Assembly (NCBI GenBank): GCA_934133165.1
Contig: CAKPAW010000001.1
Coordinates: forward strand, 347,221-411,220
Length of the DNA: 64,000 bases
Reading direction: 5' to 3'
From: an uncultured Clostridia bacterium
GTDB taxonomy: Bacteria > Bacillota > Clostridia > TANB77 > CAG-508
Notes under the pieces: generated by a model
Databases searched by the model: none
Seen by the model: the letters and a program-made list of their open reading frames with translations, nothing else
Told to the model about the DNA's origin: nothing
Made by a program: the position numbers and the translations under genes
Part shown: in pieces, positions 36,841-46,416 of the stretch
Layout: each line of letters starts with the position of its first letter
Position numbering within the stretch: position 1 is the first letter of the stretch

Positions 36841-39477
36841 TTAGTATAATCCTTTTATTTTTCTAATCATTTCTGCTTGTTCTTTTACTTGTGTATCGTT
36901 AACACCCTTATCTGTTAAACGTTTTTGTATTGTTTCTACATCTTTTTCATTTGAAACTTGTGAAGCAAGTTTAGCAGAAATAATTCTTCTTTTATCGTCC
37001 CATTCTCCACTTACATTACGAGATTTTACTTTCATTGCTTTTATAATTGTTTCATTGTCTGTAACTCCATGTTCCCTATACTTAAGTGCTTTTTCCATAG
37101 CTACTTTATATGCCTCAACATTTTCTCCACTTGTATTTTTCATCTTAGTTCTTCCAAACTCAGCCTCATATAATTTCTGTACATCCTTATCTTTCATAAA
37201 CTCTTTATCTAATCGTTTATTTACAAATTGCTTATATTGTTCTTTGCTATAAGCAGCTTTTTGATATACTTCTTTTAAGTCTGAAGCTTTTCTATATATA
37301 TTAGAAGGTAATCTTATTGCTGTTGCACCTGCTCTTTCAACCTTATTAGCTATATTAGCTCCTACACCTGAACCTATAGTTGCTGCACTTGCTCCGTAAG
37401 TTAATACATTTCTATAATCATCTGATGCTAAACCAGCTGCTATTCCTATTGTTCCTAATGTTCCAGCTCCAATAGCTTTCGCTGATAATTTTGCTGCTCC
37501 TAATGCTCCTTTTGCTATTCCTTTACCTACACTAGGTAAAACATATCTTGTTGCCGATTTTATTCCATCCCATCTTCTTGGTCCTTTTATAGCTTTTTCT
37601 TCTGTGTCTTCATCTATGTTATCGGTTGTATCTTCTACTGTTGCTGTTTCTTCAGGGTTTTCATCTTGAGAAGCATCTGGTAAAGAATCATAGCCACCAA
37701 ATAGTTCTGGATGCTCATACATATAATTTGGATCTTGTTCTGCCATTTCTTCTGGTGATAGTTGTTCTTCTGGTTCTCCATAGTTCGGTTGTTCATATGG
37801 ATTTTCATTTTCACCTTCAAATGGTTGATTATTATCTTGGAAGTTATCACCTTGTGCATTATTTTCTTCATTTCCAGCATTTAATCCTTCTCTAATGAAG
37901 TCATCTTCTCCATCTGGATTATCTGGAGTTCTTGAAGCCATTCTAATTTTACTATTCTCACTATTACCATTACTACTAGAACTTGCCTCTCCTTTTCCAC
38001 CTTTGATTGCTTTTTTAGCTCCTGTACCAATTTTATTAATAGCATTCATTACAGCTGCTCCTCCTAGAGCTCCACCAGCAAGAGATGATGCTGTTGATGA
38101 TTTTTCAAATCCAAAGAATTTACGCAATATTTTTTCAGCTGGTAACATGAATCCTAATACTACTAATGGATAAATTAAGTAGTCTGTTGCTAATTCCATC
38201 GCTGAACCTAATAATATACTATATAGTATTAAATGCATTGGTTGAATTAATAAATTAAATATATATTCTTTTAACCACATATTAAATGCTTGGGCTTGTC
38301 CATCATTCATCTTATCAATAGGATATGTTAATGCAACAAGTGGTGCTATAGTAGTTAAAAAAATAATGTATATCAATCTTTTTATGTATATGAATAAAAA
38401 CATAACCGTATAAATAACTAATACAATATATATAATTGTATATGCCATTTGAGATCTTCCGCCTTCTGCAACTACATCTTCTTGAGTTGTATCTTGAGAT
38501 TTTAAGTTTAGTTGAGCTTTAAATCTTGCAAGTCCCATTAAATCTAAACTTATATTTCCTGTATCACTATTATTTAATGTTAATGCTTTTAATACATTAT
38601 ATTGTTCATCTGTAACATTATATTTACTTTTTATATTTTCTGGGGTAAAAGGTATCTCAATTTTCTTATTTGATTTACTTATTGATGCTGTCAAAGATTC
38701 TACCATTGTAATAGAAAAACTCATAATGTAATGTATAAAAAACAAAATACACAATGCAACTAACCAATCTGTAAACATTTGCTTATATTTTGCTTTATCT
38801 GATGCTGTACTAGATAGAATAATTCTTATTCCTACATATACTAATATTGATAGTAATCCTACAATTGACAAGTTTCTAAGAGCTACATACCATCCTGCTA
38901 TAGTTTCATGTAATGCCATTGCTGGTGTTTCAATTTCTTTAGTATTACCTGATTCATCTACATAAGTATAATTTGTATTTGGATTAATAATATTAACATC
39001 TAATAATGGTACTTCGTTTGAAAATATCTTCTCAGGTGACACTAAGAAAATTGGTATATCTATTTTCTCAGGGAAAAGTTGCTCCATTATTTCATTTGCA
39101 CTTCCCTTTTGCCCAAATAAATTTGCCACTACTGTTTGAGTAGTTATTGCCCCAGTTACTAGACCTCCTACTCCTGGAGCAACAATAAGTAGTGCTACCA
39201 TACCTGCTTTATAATACCATGGCCATGTTGATGTACTAAGTGTAAGTATTGGATCAATTTCGTCTCCATACGCACAAGTATTTACTAGCCACATAGCTGT
39301 ATCTCCTAATCCTAGTACTAAATATTGAATTGGTTTAAACAATACTCCTCCTATGCCACTTTCATCTTCATCTTTTGCCAAAATAATATTAGGCATTATA
39401 AAATTTAGAATTAATAATGTAGCTAGTACTGTTATGATTATCTTTTGTAGTAAACTCCTCTTAGTAAAATTTTTCAT
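36841..39477 (-). CDS. VirB6/TrbL-like polytopic channel protein
   Basis: The protein has 878 residues. A signal-like N-terminus ending ILAKDEDE is followed by several membrane helices between about 45 and 450, including a cluster before LPAEKILRKFFGFEK. A Gly/Ala-rich stretch, a low-complexity acidic Asn/Gln/Glu region (about 500-620) and a basic alanine-rich cytoplasmic C-terminus come after. This architecture is that of the VirB6/TrbL-like proteins of Gram-positive conjugative elements, which form the inner-membrane pore of type IV secretion. It lies directly downstream of VirB4, as is usual. Confidence 0.8.
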   Translation of the reverse strand: MKNFTKRSLLQKIIITVLATLLILNFIMPNIILAKDEDESGIGGVLFKPIQYLVLGLGDTAMWLVNTCAYGDEIDPILTLSTSTWPWYYKAGMVALLIVAPGVGGLVTGAITTQTVVANLFGQKGSANEIMEQLFPEKIDIPIFLVSPEKIFSNEVPLLDVNIINPNTNYTYVDESGNTKEIETPAMALHETIAGWYVALRNLSIVGLLSILVYVGIRIILSSTASDKAKYKQMFTDWLVALCILFFIHYIMSFSITMVESLTASISKSNKKIEIPFTPENIKSKYNVTDEQYNVLKALTLNNSDTGNISLDLMGLARFKAQLNLKSQDTTQEDVVAEGGRSQMAYTIIYIVLVIYTVMFLFIYIKRLIYIIFLTTIAPLVALTYPIDKMNDGQAQAFNMWLKEYIFNLLIQPMHLILYSILLGSAMELATDYLIYPLVVLGFMLPAEKILRKFFGFEKSSTASSLAGGALGGAAVMNAINKIGTGAKKAIKGGKGEASSSSNGNSENSKIRMASRTPDNPDGEDDFIREGLNAGNEENNAQGDNFQDNNQPFEGENENPYEQPNYGEPEEQLSPEEMAEQDPNYMYEHPELFGGYDSLPDASQDENPEETATVEDTTDNIDEDTEEKAIKGPRRWDGIKSATRYVLPSVGKGIAKGALGAAKLSAKAIGAGTLGTIGIAAGLASDDYRNVLTYGASAATIGSGVGANIANKVERAGATAIRLPSNIYRKASDLKEVYQKAAYSKEQYKQFVNKRLDKEFMKDKDVQKLYEAEFGRTKMKNTSGENVEAYKVAMEKALKYREHGVTDNETIIKAMKVKSRNVSGEWDDKRRIISAKLASQVSNEKDVETIQKRLTDKGVNDTQVKEQAEMIRKIKGLY

Positions 39478-39579
39478 ACTAAATATTTCCTCCTAGCATT
39501 TCCTCTTTCTTTAAAATTTTATTATAAAAACTCATAATTTCTTAATATTCTTCTTTTGTTATAAAAGCTGTTTTTCCTT

Positions 39580-41559
39580 TTAGTACTCCTCTTTCTTTTT
39601 GTTCATTTGAACCAACTTATTGATATTTGTTTCAACAAATTCAAATTCTTTTGCAGTTGGCTTTATTTGAATAATTGCTGTATCTGCTCCTACTTTTAAA
39701 AGTCCCTCTCCTTTAAAACATGTTACTAAGAAGTTAGCTTCTCCAGAGCTTAATTTAAATACTTCTTTTAAATATTGTATTTCAGATTTATCTTGAGCTA
39801 AGAATAACTTTGTATCAGATGAAGTTAAAACTGCTTGAGCTTCTGGTTTTTCATAGAAATCTTGGAATCTTTGAGAAATAATTGCCAAAGATACATTTCT
39901 TTTTCTAGCACGACGTGCCATTGTGTTTAAAAAGTCTACGGCTTCTGGGTATGGAAGCAACATCCATGCCTCATCAACTAGTACTCTTTTTTTAGAAGCT
40001 TTTGTTCTATCTTCACTATTTTTCTTAACATATTTTTCCCAAATCCAAGAAAGTAAAATTTGTTGCGCTAAAGGTCTTGCAAATCTTTCCTCTAATTGAG
40101 AAATATCTAAGTTAACAAATAATGTTCCATCTAACAAATCAAATGTAGATTGTCCATCAAAGTATGCCATTTGTCCGTTATATTCACGAATATATTGTTT
40201 CATAACTTTAATTAAATAGCTGTAATGGAATTGATAATCTACGTTTTTATTTTCTTCTGCTTTTCTTAGTATTCTTTTGTACCAAGAACCTATAGTTGGC
40301 ATATCTTTCTTTTTCTTTCCTAGTACATCTCCACTCATAATTGCATTTGATTCATATAAACTTGCTGGATCACTTGTAATATGATTTGCTGCATATTCCT
40401 CTGCAACAGATTCTGATATAATTTGTTTTGTAAGTTCGTTTACTTCTTGAGATCTTGTACTACCCCTTGCCATTGTAAGTAAAGCTTGCGTAACATCTTC
40501 TACTTTACTTTCCACATTCACTACGCTTCTTGATTTTCCTGTTATTTCGTCTCTTACTATTTCTGGTTCTATATCAAATAAATTAATAACTGTTTTTGAT
40601 GTTGGACTAATAACTACATTTATTCCGCCTAAGCTCTCTGCAACTATTGAATATTCACCTTCAGCATCTAGTGCTAAACTTTGAATTCCCATTAACACTG
40701 CACTACGAGAAATTAATGTTTTCATTGTTACAGATTTACCAGCACCAGACTTAGCAAATATAACCATGTTATAGTTTGCAAGTGATGAATGGAAGTTATC
40801 AAATAATATTGGCACACCAGTTTGTTTGTTAAATCCAAGTGGTATACCTGTTGGATGTCCAACTTCTGATGTTGTAAATGGGAATACTGTTCCCATTGAA
40901 CGTCTATCAAATGTATGTGTCTTTTTTACTTTGTCTTGCATTAATGGTAAATTACTTTGGAATGCTTCTTCTTGTATTCCCCAAGCACTTTTTACACCAA
41001 CTAATGACTTAGACATTTCAGATGCTAATAATTTTGTATATCTATCCAAATCTTCTAGGCTATATGCAAATAATGTAGATACTACTGATGCTTCAAATAG
41101 TTTATTATAACCTGCTGCAATTTCATCTCTTAATTGTTCTGCTTCCCATCTTTTTTGTCCTAATGTACTTTCTCTGTTTATGTTTCCTCTATCTGCTGCT
41201 ACAATTCTTTCTGTTTCAAGTTCATTAATAGTTCTATTTAACTCATTTTGTGATCTAGATTCTGCAATTGGATTTATGTATATAGAAGTATTTATATCTC
41301 CGAATAAGTACATATCCCTAAATAATTCTGGGAATGTTGCCATTCTTGGTAATGCAGAAACAAAGAAACTTCTTGCATATCTTGTAACATTTGAAATTAT
41401 TTCTAAGTGATCTATGTTACTTGCATCTATTCCTGAAGGAGCTATTAATTCTTTTATGGTTTTCTTTTTTAAAATTTGATATTCATCTGGATTTGAATAA
41501 TCGTTATTATTAAGCTGTCTTTGTTTTTCTAGTTCTTTTTGTTTTTTGTTTTTCCACAT
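39580..41559 (-). CDS. virB4: VirB4-family type IV secretion ATPase
   Basis: The protein has 659 residues from ATG 41559 (AAGGAGG upstream); the start lies inside the end of the preceding gene, so the two overlap by 50 nt. The N-terminal TraC/CagE-like part includes RYARSFFVSALPRMATFPELF. The ATPase domain has Walker A GAGKSVTMKTL near residue 275 and Walker B RVLVDEAWMLLP, followed by the SQRFQDF and AQDKSEIQYL segments typical of VirB4/TraE. It energises assembly of the pilus and transport from the cytoplasmic face of the membrane. It is the best diagnostic gene for the cluster. Confidence 0.93.
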   Translation of the reverse strand: MWKNKKQKELEKQRQLNNNDYSNPDEYQILKKKTIKELIAPSGIDASNIDHLEIISNVTRYARSFFVSALPRMATFPELFRDMYLFGDINTSIYINPIAESRSQNELNRTINELETERIVAADRGNINRESTLGQKRWEAEQLRDEIAAGYNKLFEASVVSTLFAYSLEDLDRYTKLLASEMSKSLVGVKSAWGIQEEAFQSNLPLMQDKVKKTHTFDRRSMGTVFPFTTSEVGHPTGIPLGFNKQTGVPILFDNFHSSLANYNMVIFAKSGAGKSVTMKTLISRSAVLMGIQSLALDAEGEYSIVAESLGGINVVISPTSKTVINLFDIEPEIVRDEITGKSRSVVNVESKVEDVTQALLTMARGSTRSQEVNELTKQIISESVAEEYAANHITSDPASLYESNAIMSGDVLGKKKKDMPTIGSWYKRILRKAEENKNVDYQFHYSYLIKVMKQYIREYNGQMAYFDGQSTFDLLDGTLFVNLDISQLEERFARPLAQQILLSWIWEKYVKKNSEDRTKASKKRVLVDEAWMLLPYPEAVDFLNTMARRARKRNVSLAIISQRFQDFYEKPEAQAVLTSSDTKLFLAQDKSEIQYLKEVFKLSSGEANFLVTCFKGEGLLKVGADTAIIQIKPTAKEFEFVETNINKLVQMNKKKEEY

Positions 41560-42724
41560 TATCTTTTGTTCCTCCTTCTTTTTCTTTTTCCTTTTCATTG
41601 TTTATTTTTTCTATTGCATTTTCTGCAATATCTGCACCAAGTATTTGAGTATTTTCTTCAATAATTAATTTTGCAAGTTCATCTATTAAGTCACGTTTAT
41701 TTTCTTTTTTCTCTTGTAATGCTTTTTGTTTTTCAGATTTTGCTTCTGTTACTTTCTTCTTAGCTTTTTCTAATGCTTCTTCTTCTATTTCTTTATCTAA
41801 TGCTTTCATTTGTTTTTCTACAACATCTTGAGCTGTAGTATAAAGTTCGTCATATCCTGCTTTTAACGCTTTATCTAATCCATATACTTCTGCTTCATCT
41901 CTGTTGTATGCCACATATAGTAATTCTACTAATTCGTTTGATGTCATTACTTTTGCGTTTATTCCGCAAACTCCTAAAGTTCTTACTACAGATTGTGCTC
42001 TTGTATATAATTCAGAAAATGCCATATTTCTTTGTTCTTCTTTATCAAAGTTGTTATCACCAAGCTCTTCTAGGAAATATGGAATTACTACATAATATTT
42101 CTTGTTTAATACATTTTTGTTCAAACTCATCTTTTCTGTGTTGTAAATAATATCTTTTCCATATTCATAAAGATTTCTTTGTTTTGTTAGTTCAAAATAT
42201 ACTTTATTTAATTGCTCTTGAGTATAAGCTTCTGAACGAACCATTTGGTTATATTGCATCTCTTGTTTTTCTAATGCATATTGAATTTCTTTTACCTTTT
42301 CTTTATATGCTTGTATACTGCTATCTAAGTTAATTGTTCTTGTTTGTGTATATATTTGTACAGGATGACGTAAAGTATTTAAAAATTGTATAAATCCTTC
42401 TTCTACAGAATTTTTTTCTACTTCTGACATTAGATCATAGTTAATACCTTGGCATTCTACTACCATAATATAACGCATACCATCTTTTTGAGAAATCATA
42501 TTGTCTACAACAGTATCAAATTCCATAAAATCCATTATTGATTCTGTTTTATAATCTTTATACTTTCTTGTTTTTGTTTTTCCATCTGGTGTAGCTACTT
42601 GTTCTTTATCTTCTTTCTTTTTCATTTTAGAAGATACATACATAAATGCTAAAACTATTAAAAGCAAAAACATTATTCCAAGTACTACTGTTAAAATAAT
42701 TGTTAGTAATTTGATACTATCCAT
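41510..42724 (-). CDS. TraC-like T4SS membrane protein
   Basis: The protein has 404 residues. The N-terminal membrane helix (about 5-30) is followed by a TraC-like domain (IMDFMEFDTVVDNMI, then FIQFLNTLRHPVQIYTQTRTINL), coiled coil (about 150-185) and a long Lys/Glu-rich C-terminal helix. In Gram-positive conjugative elements a protein of this type sits between PrgI and VirB4, exactly as here, and represents the membrane-linked N-terminal half of VirB4-type machinery. It overlaps PrgI by 8 nt upstream and VirB4 by 50 nt downstream, indicating tight translational coupling. Confidence 0.75.
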   Translation of the reverse strand: MDSIKLLTIILTVVLGIMFLLLIVLAFMYVSSKMKKKEDKEQVATPDGKTKTRKYKDYKTESIMDFMEFDTVVDNMISQKDGMRYIMVVECQGINYDLMSEVEKNSVEEGFIQFLNTLRHPVQIYTQTRTINLDSSIQAYKEKVKEIQYALEKQEMQYNQMVRSEAYTQEQLNKVYFELTKQRNLYEYGKDIIYNTEKMSLNKNVLNKKYYVVIPYFLEELGDNNFDKEEQRNMAFSELYTRAQSVVRTLGVCGINAKVMTSNELVELLYVAYNRDEAEVYGLDKALKAGYDELYTTAQDVVEKQMKALDKEIEEEALEKAKKKVTEAKSEKQKALQEKKENKRDLIDELAKLIIEENTQILGADIAENAIEKINNEKEKEKEGGTKDNVEKQKTKRTRKTKTA

Positions 42725-43064
42725 TCTTTTCTTCCTCCTTTGTGTATAGGTATATTCTATTTCCGTGCTTTTTAAACATTATTGCACGTTTTATAATATC
42801 GTCTATGTTTTCTCCGCCTACTTTTTTAGTAAATTTAAGTGAATTAATTTCTGGAAATTTAAATGTTCCTATTATAAATCCTATTAAAGCTATAAAAGCC
42901 ATTATTACAATTCCAACAATATTTAACTTCAATGCTGCAAATATGAAGTAAAATGGTAAGCCTATTACAGCTCCTATAGCAGAATAAATCATACTTTTAA
43001 CAGAGAATATAAATAAAATTCTTCCCTCTCCTTTAACATTTCTAGGTATATTATAAGTTCCCAT
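42717..43064 (-). CDS. prgI: PrgI/VirB3-like membrane protein
   Basis: The protein has 115 residues from ATG 43064 (AAAGGAA upstream); the longer frame from 43175 has no start signal. It begins MGTYNIPRNVKGEGRIL, the signature of the PrgI family, followed by two membrane helices (about 24-70) and a short basic tail. PrgI proteins are the Gram-positive counterpart of VirB3, a small inner-membrane subunit that partners VirB4. It overlaps the next gene by 8 nt. Confidence 0.88.
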   Translation of the reverse strand: MGTYNIPRNVKGEGRILFIFSVKSMIYSAIGAVIGLPFYFIFAALKLNIVGIVIMAFIALIGFIIGTFKFPEINSLKFTKKVGGENIDDIIKRAIMFKKHGNRIYLYTKEEEKNG

Positions 43065-43224
43065 ACAATTATATTTCCTTTCTTTTGTTTTATATCTAAT
43101 TACACTTACATATATTATAACAGAAAGTCTTACAAAATGTAACAAAAAAGCAAAAAAAAATGCACTTTTGTGCATTTTTAATATATTTGTAATATATTTG
43201 TTATGTTTTTGTAAAATTATTCAC

Positions 43225-43252
43225 AAAAAAACTAGCTTAAAGCTAGTTTTTT
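43225..43252 (-). terminator. Terminator after the pilin genes
   Basis: AAAAAACTAGCTT / AAGCTAGTTTTTT perfect hairpin with a T tract, between the last pilin-like gene and PrgI. It would set pilin transcript levels apart from the rest of the machinery. Confidence 0.8.
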
Positions 43253-43260
43253 ATTATATA

Positions 43261-43635
43261 TTATTTTGCATTTAATCCATTAGCTATATTATATACAACA
43301 TTTACTATTGTAGTTGATGCGAAGATTAATACAGCACCTACAAGATATGGAATCATTGTTTTCTTGTATTCAGCTTTTTCTTCTGCACTACCCATCATGT
43401 ATTTAATACCTAATACTAGTAATACTACAACTGCTACAACTATACCTACTGTTTGCATAATAGTAACTATTGTTGCACCTAAATCAACTACCTTTGTTGT
43501 ATCTGCTTTAGCATTACCTTGTGAAATTTTGTCTATTTGTGTTGGTATATCTTTTGCTAATACTACATTGCTTATAGCTACTAATACAGTTAATACTATT
43601 AATGCTATAGAAATTATTTTCACACTTTTTTTCAT
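43261..43635 (-). CDS. VirB2/TrbC-like pilin, third copy
   Basis: The protein has 124 residues: signal peptide (about 1-27), short mature N-terminus, then two membrane helices separated by GSAEEKAEYKKTMIPYLVG. This double-helix hairpin with a positively charged loop is typical of VirB2/TrbC pilins. It is closely related to the genes at 44195-44620 and 43725-44126. As the gene nearest the terminator, its transcript end is protected by a hairpin, which could favour a high level. Confidence 0.78.
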   Translation of the reverse strand: MKKSVKIISIALIVLTVLVAISNVVLAKDIPTQIDKISQGNAKADTTKVVDLGATIVTIMQTVGIVVAVVVLLVLGIKYMMGSAEEKAEYKKTMIPYLVGAVLIFASTTIVNVVYNIANGLNAK

Positions 43636-43724
43636 ATAGATTTTCCTCCTCTTTTACATTGTTATTTTTATTATAATATATATTTTTTTATTTTTCAACT
43701 ATTTTTTACTTATTTTTCTAAATT

Positions 43725-44126
43725 TTACATTGATTGTAATATATCAACAACAGCTTTCCATATTGCAAAAGCTCCAAATACAACTACACAACCAATTATA
43801 TATGGTATAAGCATTGCCTTTATTTCTGCCTTTTCTTCTATTCCACCCATTACAAATTTTATTCCCATTATCAATCCTACAATAATTGCTATAACTATAC
43901 CTGCTACCAATAAAATGTTATATATCGTATCTGACATGTTTTTTAAATTTGTTGTACTAATTTTATTTTCTGCATCTTTCTGTCCATTTTCTATAAAACC
44001 TTTTCCTTCTGATATAATTTCTCCTGCAGTATGTCTTTTTGTATCAGATGCATATATTGGTTTAGTTATAGCTATTATACTTAGTAATATTAATAATATG
44101 ACTGTTACTATTTTTATTTTTTTCAT
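43725..44126 (-). CDS. VirB2/TrbC-like pilin, second copy
   Basis: The protein has 133 residues: signal peptide (about 1-27), a polar segment with SEGKGFIENGQKDAENKI, and two helices around GGIEEKAEIKAMLIPYIIG. The loop motif E-E-K-A-E-x-K-x-x-x-I-P-Y is shared with the neighbouring paralogs, but KKTM is replaced by KAML, so it is the most diverged of the three. Gaps of 68 and 89 nt separate it from the others in the same direction. Confidence 0.75.
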   Translation of the reverse strand: MKKIKIVTVILLILLSIIAITKPIYASDTKRHTAGEIISEGKGFIENGQKDAENKISTTNLKNMSDTIYNILLVAGIVIAIIVGLIMGIKFVMGGIEEKAEIKAMLIPYIIGCVVVFGAFAIWKAVVDILQSM

Positions 44127-44194
44127 TTCTTGTAATTCTCCTTTCTTAAAAGGTATAAATAAATTTTATATTTATTGTTTATTTACTACTATTT

Positions 44195-44620
44195 TTATAA
44201 TTGTGATACCAAATTATATATAATAGATACGATTGTTGATATGCTGAAAATTAATATACATCCAACTAAATATGGTATCATTGTCTTTTTGTAATCTGCT
44301 TTTTGTTCTACACTTCCCATCATGTATTTAAGTCCTAATATTATAATTCCAACAACTGCTACAACTATTCCAACAGTTGTAAGCGCACCTACAATAGTTG
44401 AAGCCATGTTAAATGCTTCATCATAGTCATCTCCTGTTAATTCTCCAGGTTTAAAATTATTTGTTGCTATTTTCCCTGGTACTATTGCACTAGATAACTT
44501 AGAGTCCCTATTTGCTATATCATCATCATATCTTGCAAATACAACAGTTCCTAACGTCATTATTAGAGCAATAATCATTATTATTATTTGTATTACTCTC
44601 ATTTTTTTTGTATTCTTCAT
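44195..44620 (-). CDS. VirB2/TrbC-like pilin, first copy
   Basis: The protein has 141 residues and starts with GGAGG upstream. It has a signal peptide (about 1-28), then a polar mature N-terminus, two membrane helices and the loop GSVEQKADYKKTMIPYLVG. It is the first gene of the secretion cluster. Three successive VirB2-like genes suggest heteropolymeric pili or alternative pilins. The pilin label follows from size, topology and context. Confidence 0.78.
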   Translation of the reverse strand: MKNTKKMRVIQIIIMIIALIMTLGTVVFARYDDDIANRDSKLSSAIVPGKIATNNFKPGELTGDDYDEAFNMASTIVGALTTVGIVVAVVGIIILGLKYMMGSVEQKADYKKTMIPYLVGCILIFSISTIVSIIYNLVSQL

Positions 44621-44695
44621 ACGCTGTTTCCTCCATTTTTTTCGTTATACTATAATTATAACTTATTTATTTTCATTTTTCAACTTTTTCCAAAA

Positions 44696-44734
44696 TAAAA
44701 AGTCCTATTACACTTTTTATGTAATAAGACTTTT
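44696..44734 (-). terminator. Terminator of the Spo0E-like gene
   Basis: Stem AAGTCTTATTAC / GTAATAGGACTT followed by T-rich sequence on the minus strand, just past the stop at 44739. Confidence 0.8.
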
Positions 44735-44738
44735 CATT

Positions 44739-44912
44739 TTATTTTACTAATACGCAGTTTTCTTCTCTTTGCATCTCTTTATTTTTTCTGTAGTATTTAG
44801 CAATTAGTTCATCTAATTCTACACTTAGTTTATAGGTTATACTATAATCTTGCCCTGAAACTATACTTTCATTTAATTTATCTCTTAATTTACAAATTTC
44901 ATCATTTAACAT
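44739..44912 (-). CDS. Spo0E-like aspartyl-phosphate phosphatase
   Basis: The protein has 57 residues. AGGAGG stands 6-7 nt before the ATG at 44912. It is an all-helical small protein with the family pattern: CKLRDKLNESI in the first helix and LSVELDELIAKYY in the second, where SxELDxLI is the Spo0E signature contacting the phosphorylated regulator. Members dephosphorylate Spo0A~P and delay sporulation. It has its own terminator and sits upstream, in transcription order, of the pilin genes. Confidence 0.85.
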   Translation of the reverse strand: MLNDEICKLRDKLNESIVSGQDYSITYKLSVELDELIAKYYRKNKEMQREENCVLVK

Positions 44913-44988
44913 ATAACCCCTCCTCTATTTTTATTACTTTTTTCTTTTACTTTAATTATAAAGTACCATATTTTTACAATTTAGTCAA

Positions 44989-45018
44989 TAAAAAATACCT
45001 ATTTCTAGGTATTTTTTT
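44989..45018 (-). terminator. Terminator of the M16 peptidase gene
   Basis: AAAAAATACCTA / TAGGTATTTTTTT hairpin directly downstream of the stop at 45073. Confidence 0.8.
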
Positions 45019-45072
45019 CGAATTTTCGTATGCCATTTTTTTACGTTTTCTTACTTTTTTCGACATATTATT

Positions 45073-46341
45073 TTATTTTGTTTTAATAACTGACAAAATA
45101 CATTTTTTTTCATCAAAAACTTCTTGTAGAATTTGTCTAGTATATTCTAAAGTTACTGTTGAAAATTGTTCTATATAATCAAAAGTTTGAACTCCTTTAA
45201 AATAGTCTAATAATAACATTCTAGAAATATCTGCTACATTGTTATATTCTGCTACATAATCTCCATATACTTTTTTTCTTATTCTATCAAAGTGTGCTTC
45301 ATCAAAATTTTCTTGTAGTCTTTTTATTTCTTTTAATAATTCTTCTTGAATTTCTTTAGGATCTTTCGATTGGCTTGCAATTAATACATGCGCATAATCA
45401 TTAGAAAATTCATAATCCAAATCTGGTTGACTCATTAGTAATCCTTCATTATACAATTTTTGATATAAAGGTGAGCTCTTTCCAATTAGCATATTCATTA
45501 ATATTTCTATTGCTATATGTCTTTGAATTTTATTTTTTTCTTCTATTTCATCTTTAAATCCAATCATAAATATTGGAGAACTTACCTCCATAGTATCTTC
45601 TTTGTATGGCATATGAATTTCTTTTTTCTCTTGCGCATAAATTCTTTTTATTTCACCCTGTTTTGGTTTTTCTACTAATCTTTTCTTTATTTCTTCTAAC
45701 ATTTTTTCTGGTTCAAAATCTCCACACACTACCATTACCATGTTTGAAGGGTTATAAAATGTATTGTAACATTTATATAAAACATCTTTATCTATTTTAC
45801 TAATAGATTCTACTGTTCCAGCTATATCTATCTTTATAACATTATCATGATATAAGCAATCTAAAGCATTCATGTATAATCTCCAACCTGGATCGTCATC
45901 ATACATTCCTATTTCTTGACCTATAATTCCTTTTTCTTTTTCTACATTTTCATCTGTAAAATATGGATGTTGCACATAATCCATTAATTCGTCTAATGCT
46001 TCATAGAAGTTTTCTGTTGCTTCAAAAAGGTATGCTGTATGGTTATTGGTTGTATATGCGTTTGCATCTACTCCTAATGCCATTAAAACATCCAAACTAT
46101 TTCTCCCATTTTCTTGTTCGAACATTTTGTGCTCTAGAAAATGCGCCACGCCATCTGGTACAGACACTTCTTCTTTCGTATTTGGCATAATAAAATGATT
46201 ATCTATAGATCCAAAATGTGTACCCCAAATTACATATTTTTTATTTGTTGTATTTTTAGGAACTATCATAATTGTTAATCCATTTTCTAGTTTTTCCATA
46301 TATATTTTTTCTTTTATTTTAAGGCTTTCTATAACTTTCAT
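45073..46341 (-). CDS. M16-family zinc metallopeptidase (active subunit type)
   Basis: The protein has 422 residues. The inverted zinc site HFLEHKMFE, with the downstream glutamate in the ENVEKEKGIIGQEIGMYDD region, is the M16 (insulinase/processing peptidase) signature. A second M16C-like domain follows. No signal peptide is seen, so it is probably cytoplasmic. It lies 75 nt downstream of a second M16 homologue lacking the zinc site. Such pairs (YmfF/YmfH-like) are common in Firmicutes and are thought to act as heterodimers on peptides. Confidence 0.88.
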   Translation of the reverse strand: MKVIESLKIKEKIYMEKLENGLTIMIVPKNTTNKKYVIWGTHFGSIDNHFIMPNTKEEVSVPDGVAHFLEHKMFEQENGRNSLDVLMALGVDANAYTTNNHTAYLFEATENFYEALDELMDYVQHPYFTDENVEKEKGIIGQEIGMYDDDPGWRLYMNALDCLYHDNVIKIDIAGTVESISKIDKDVLYKCYNTFYNPSNMVMVVCGDFEPEKMLEEIKKRLVEKPKQGEIKRIYAQEKKEIHMPYKEDTMEVSSPIFMIGFKDEIEEKNKIQRHIAIEILMNMLIGKSSPLYQKLYNEGLLMSQPDLDYEFSNDYAHVLIASQSKDPKEIQEELLKEIKRLQENFDEAHFDRIRKKVYGDYVAEYNNVADISRMLLLDYFKGVQTFDYIEQFSTVTLEYTRQILQEVFDEKKCILSVIKTK

Positions 46342-46416
46342 TTTTTATTTGTATAACATATTTTGTCTAAAATTAAAATATATTATACACTCCTTTCCTT
46401 GCTTTTTTATAATTTT

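Noticed and set aside
29694..44620. An integrated conjugative element
   Set aside because: No relaxase, integrase, coupling protein or flanking attachment repeats were found; housekeeping genes adjoin one side directly.
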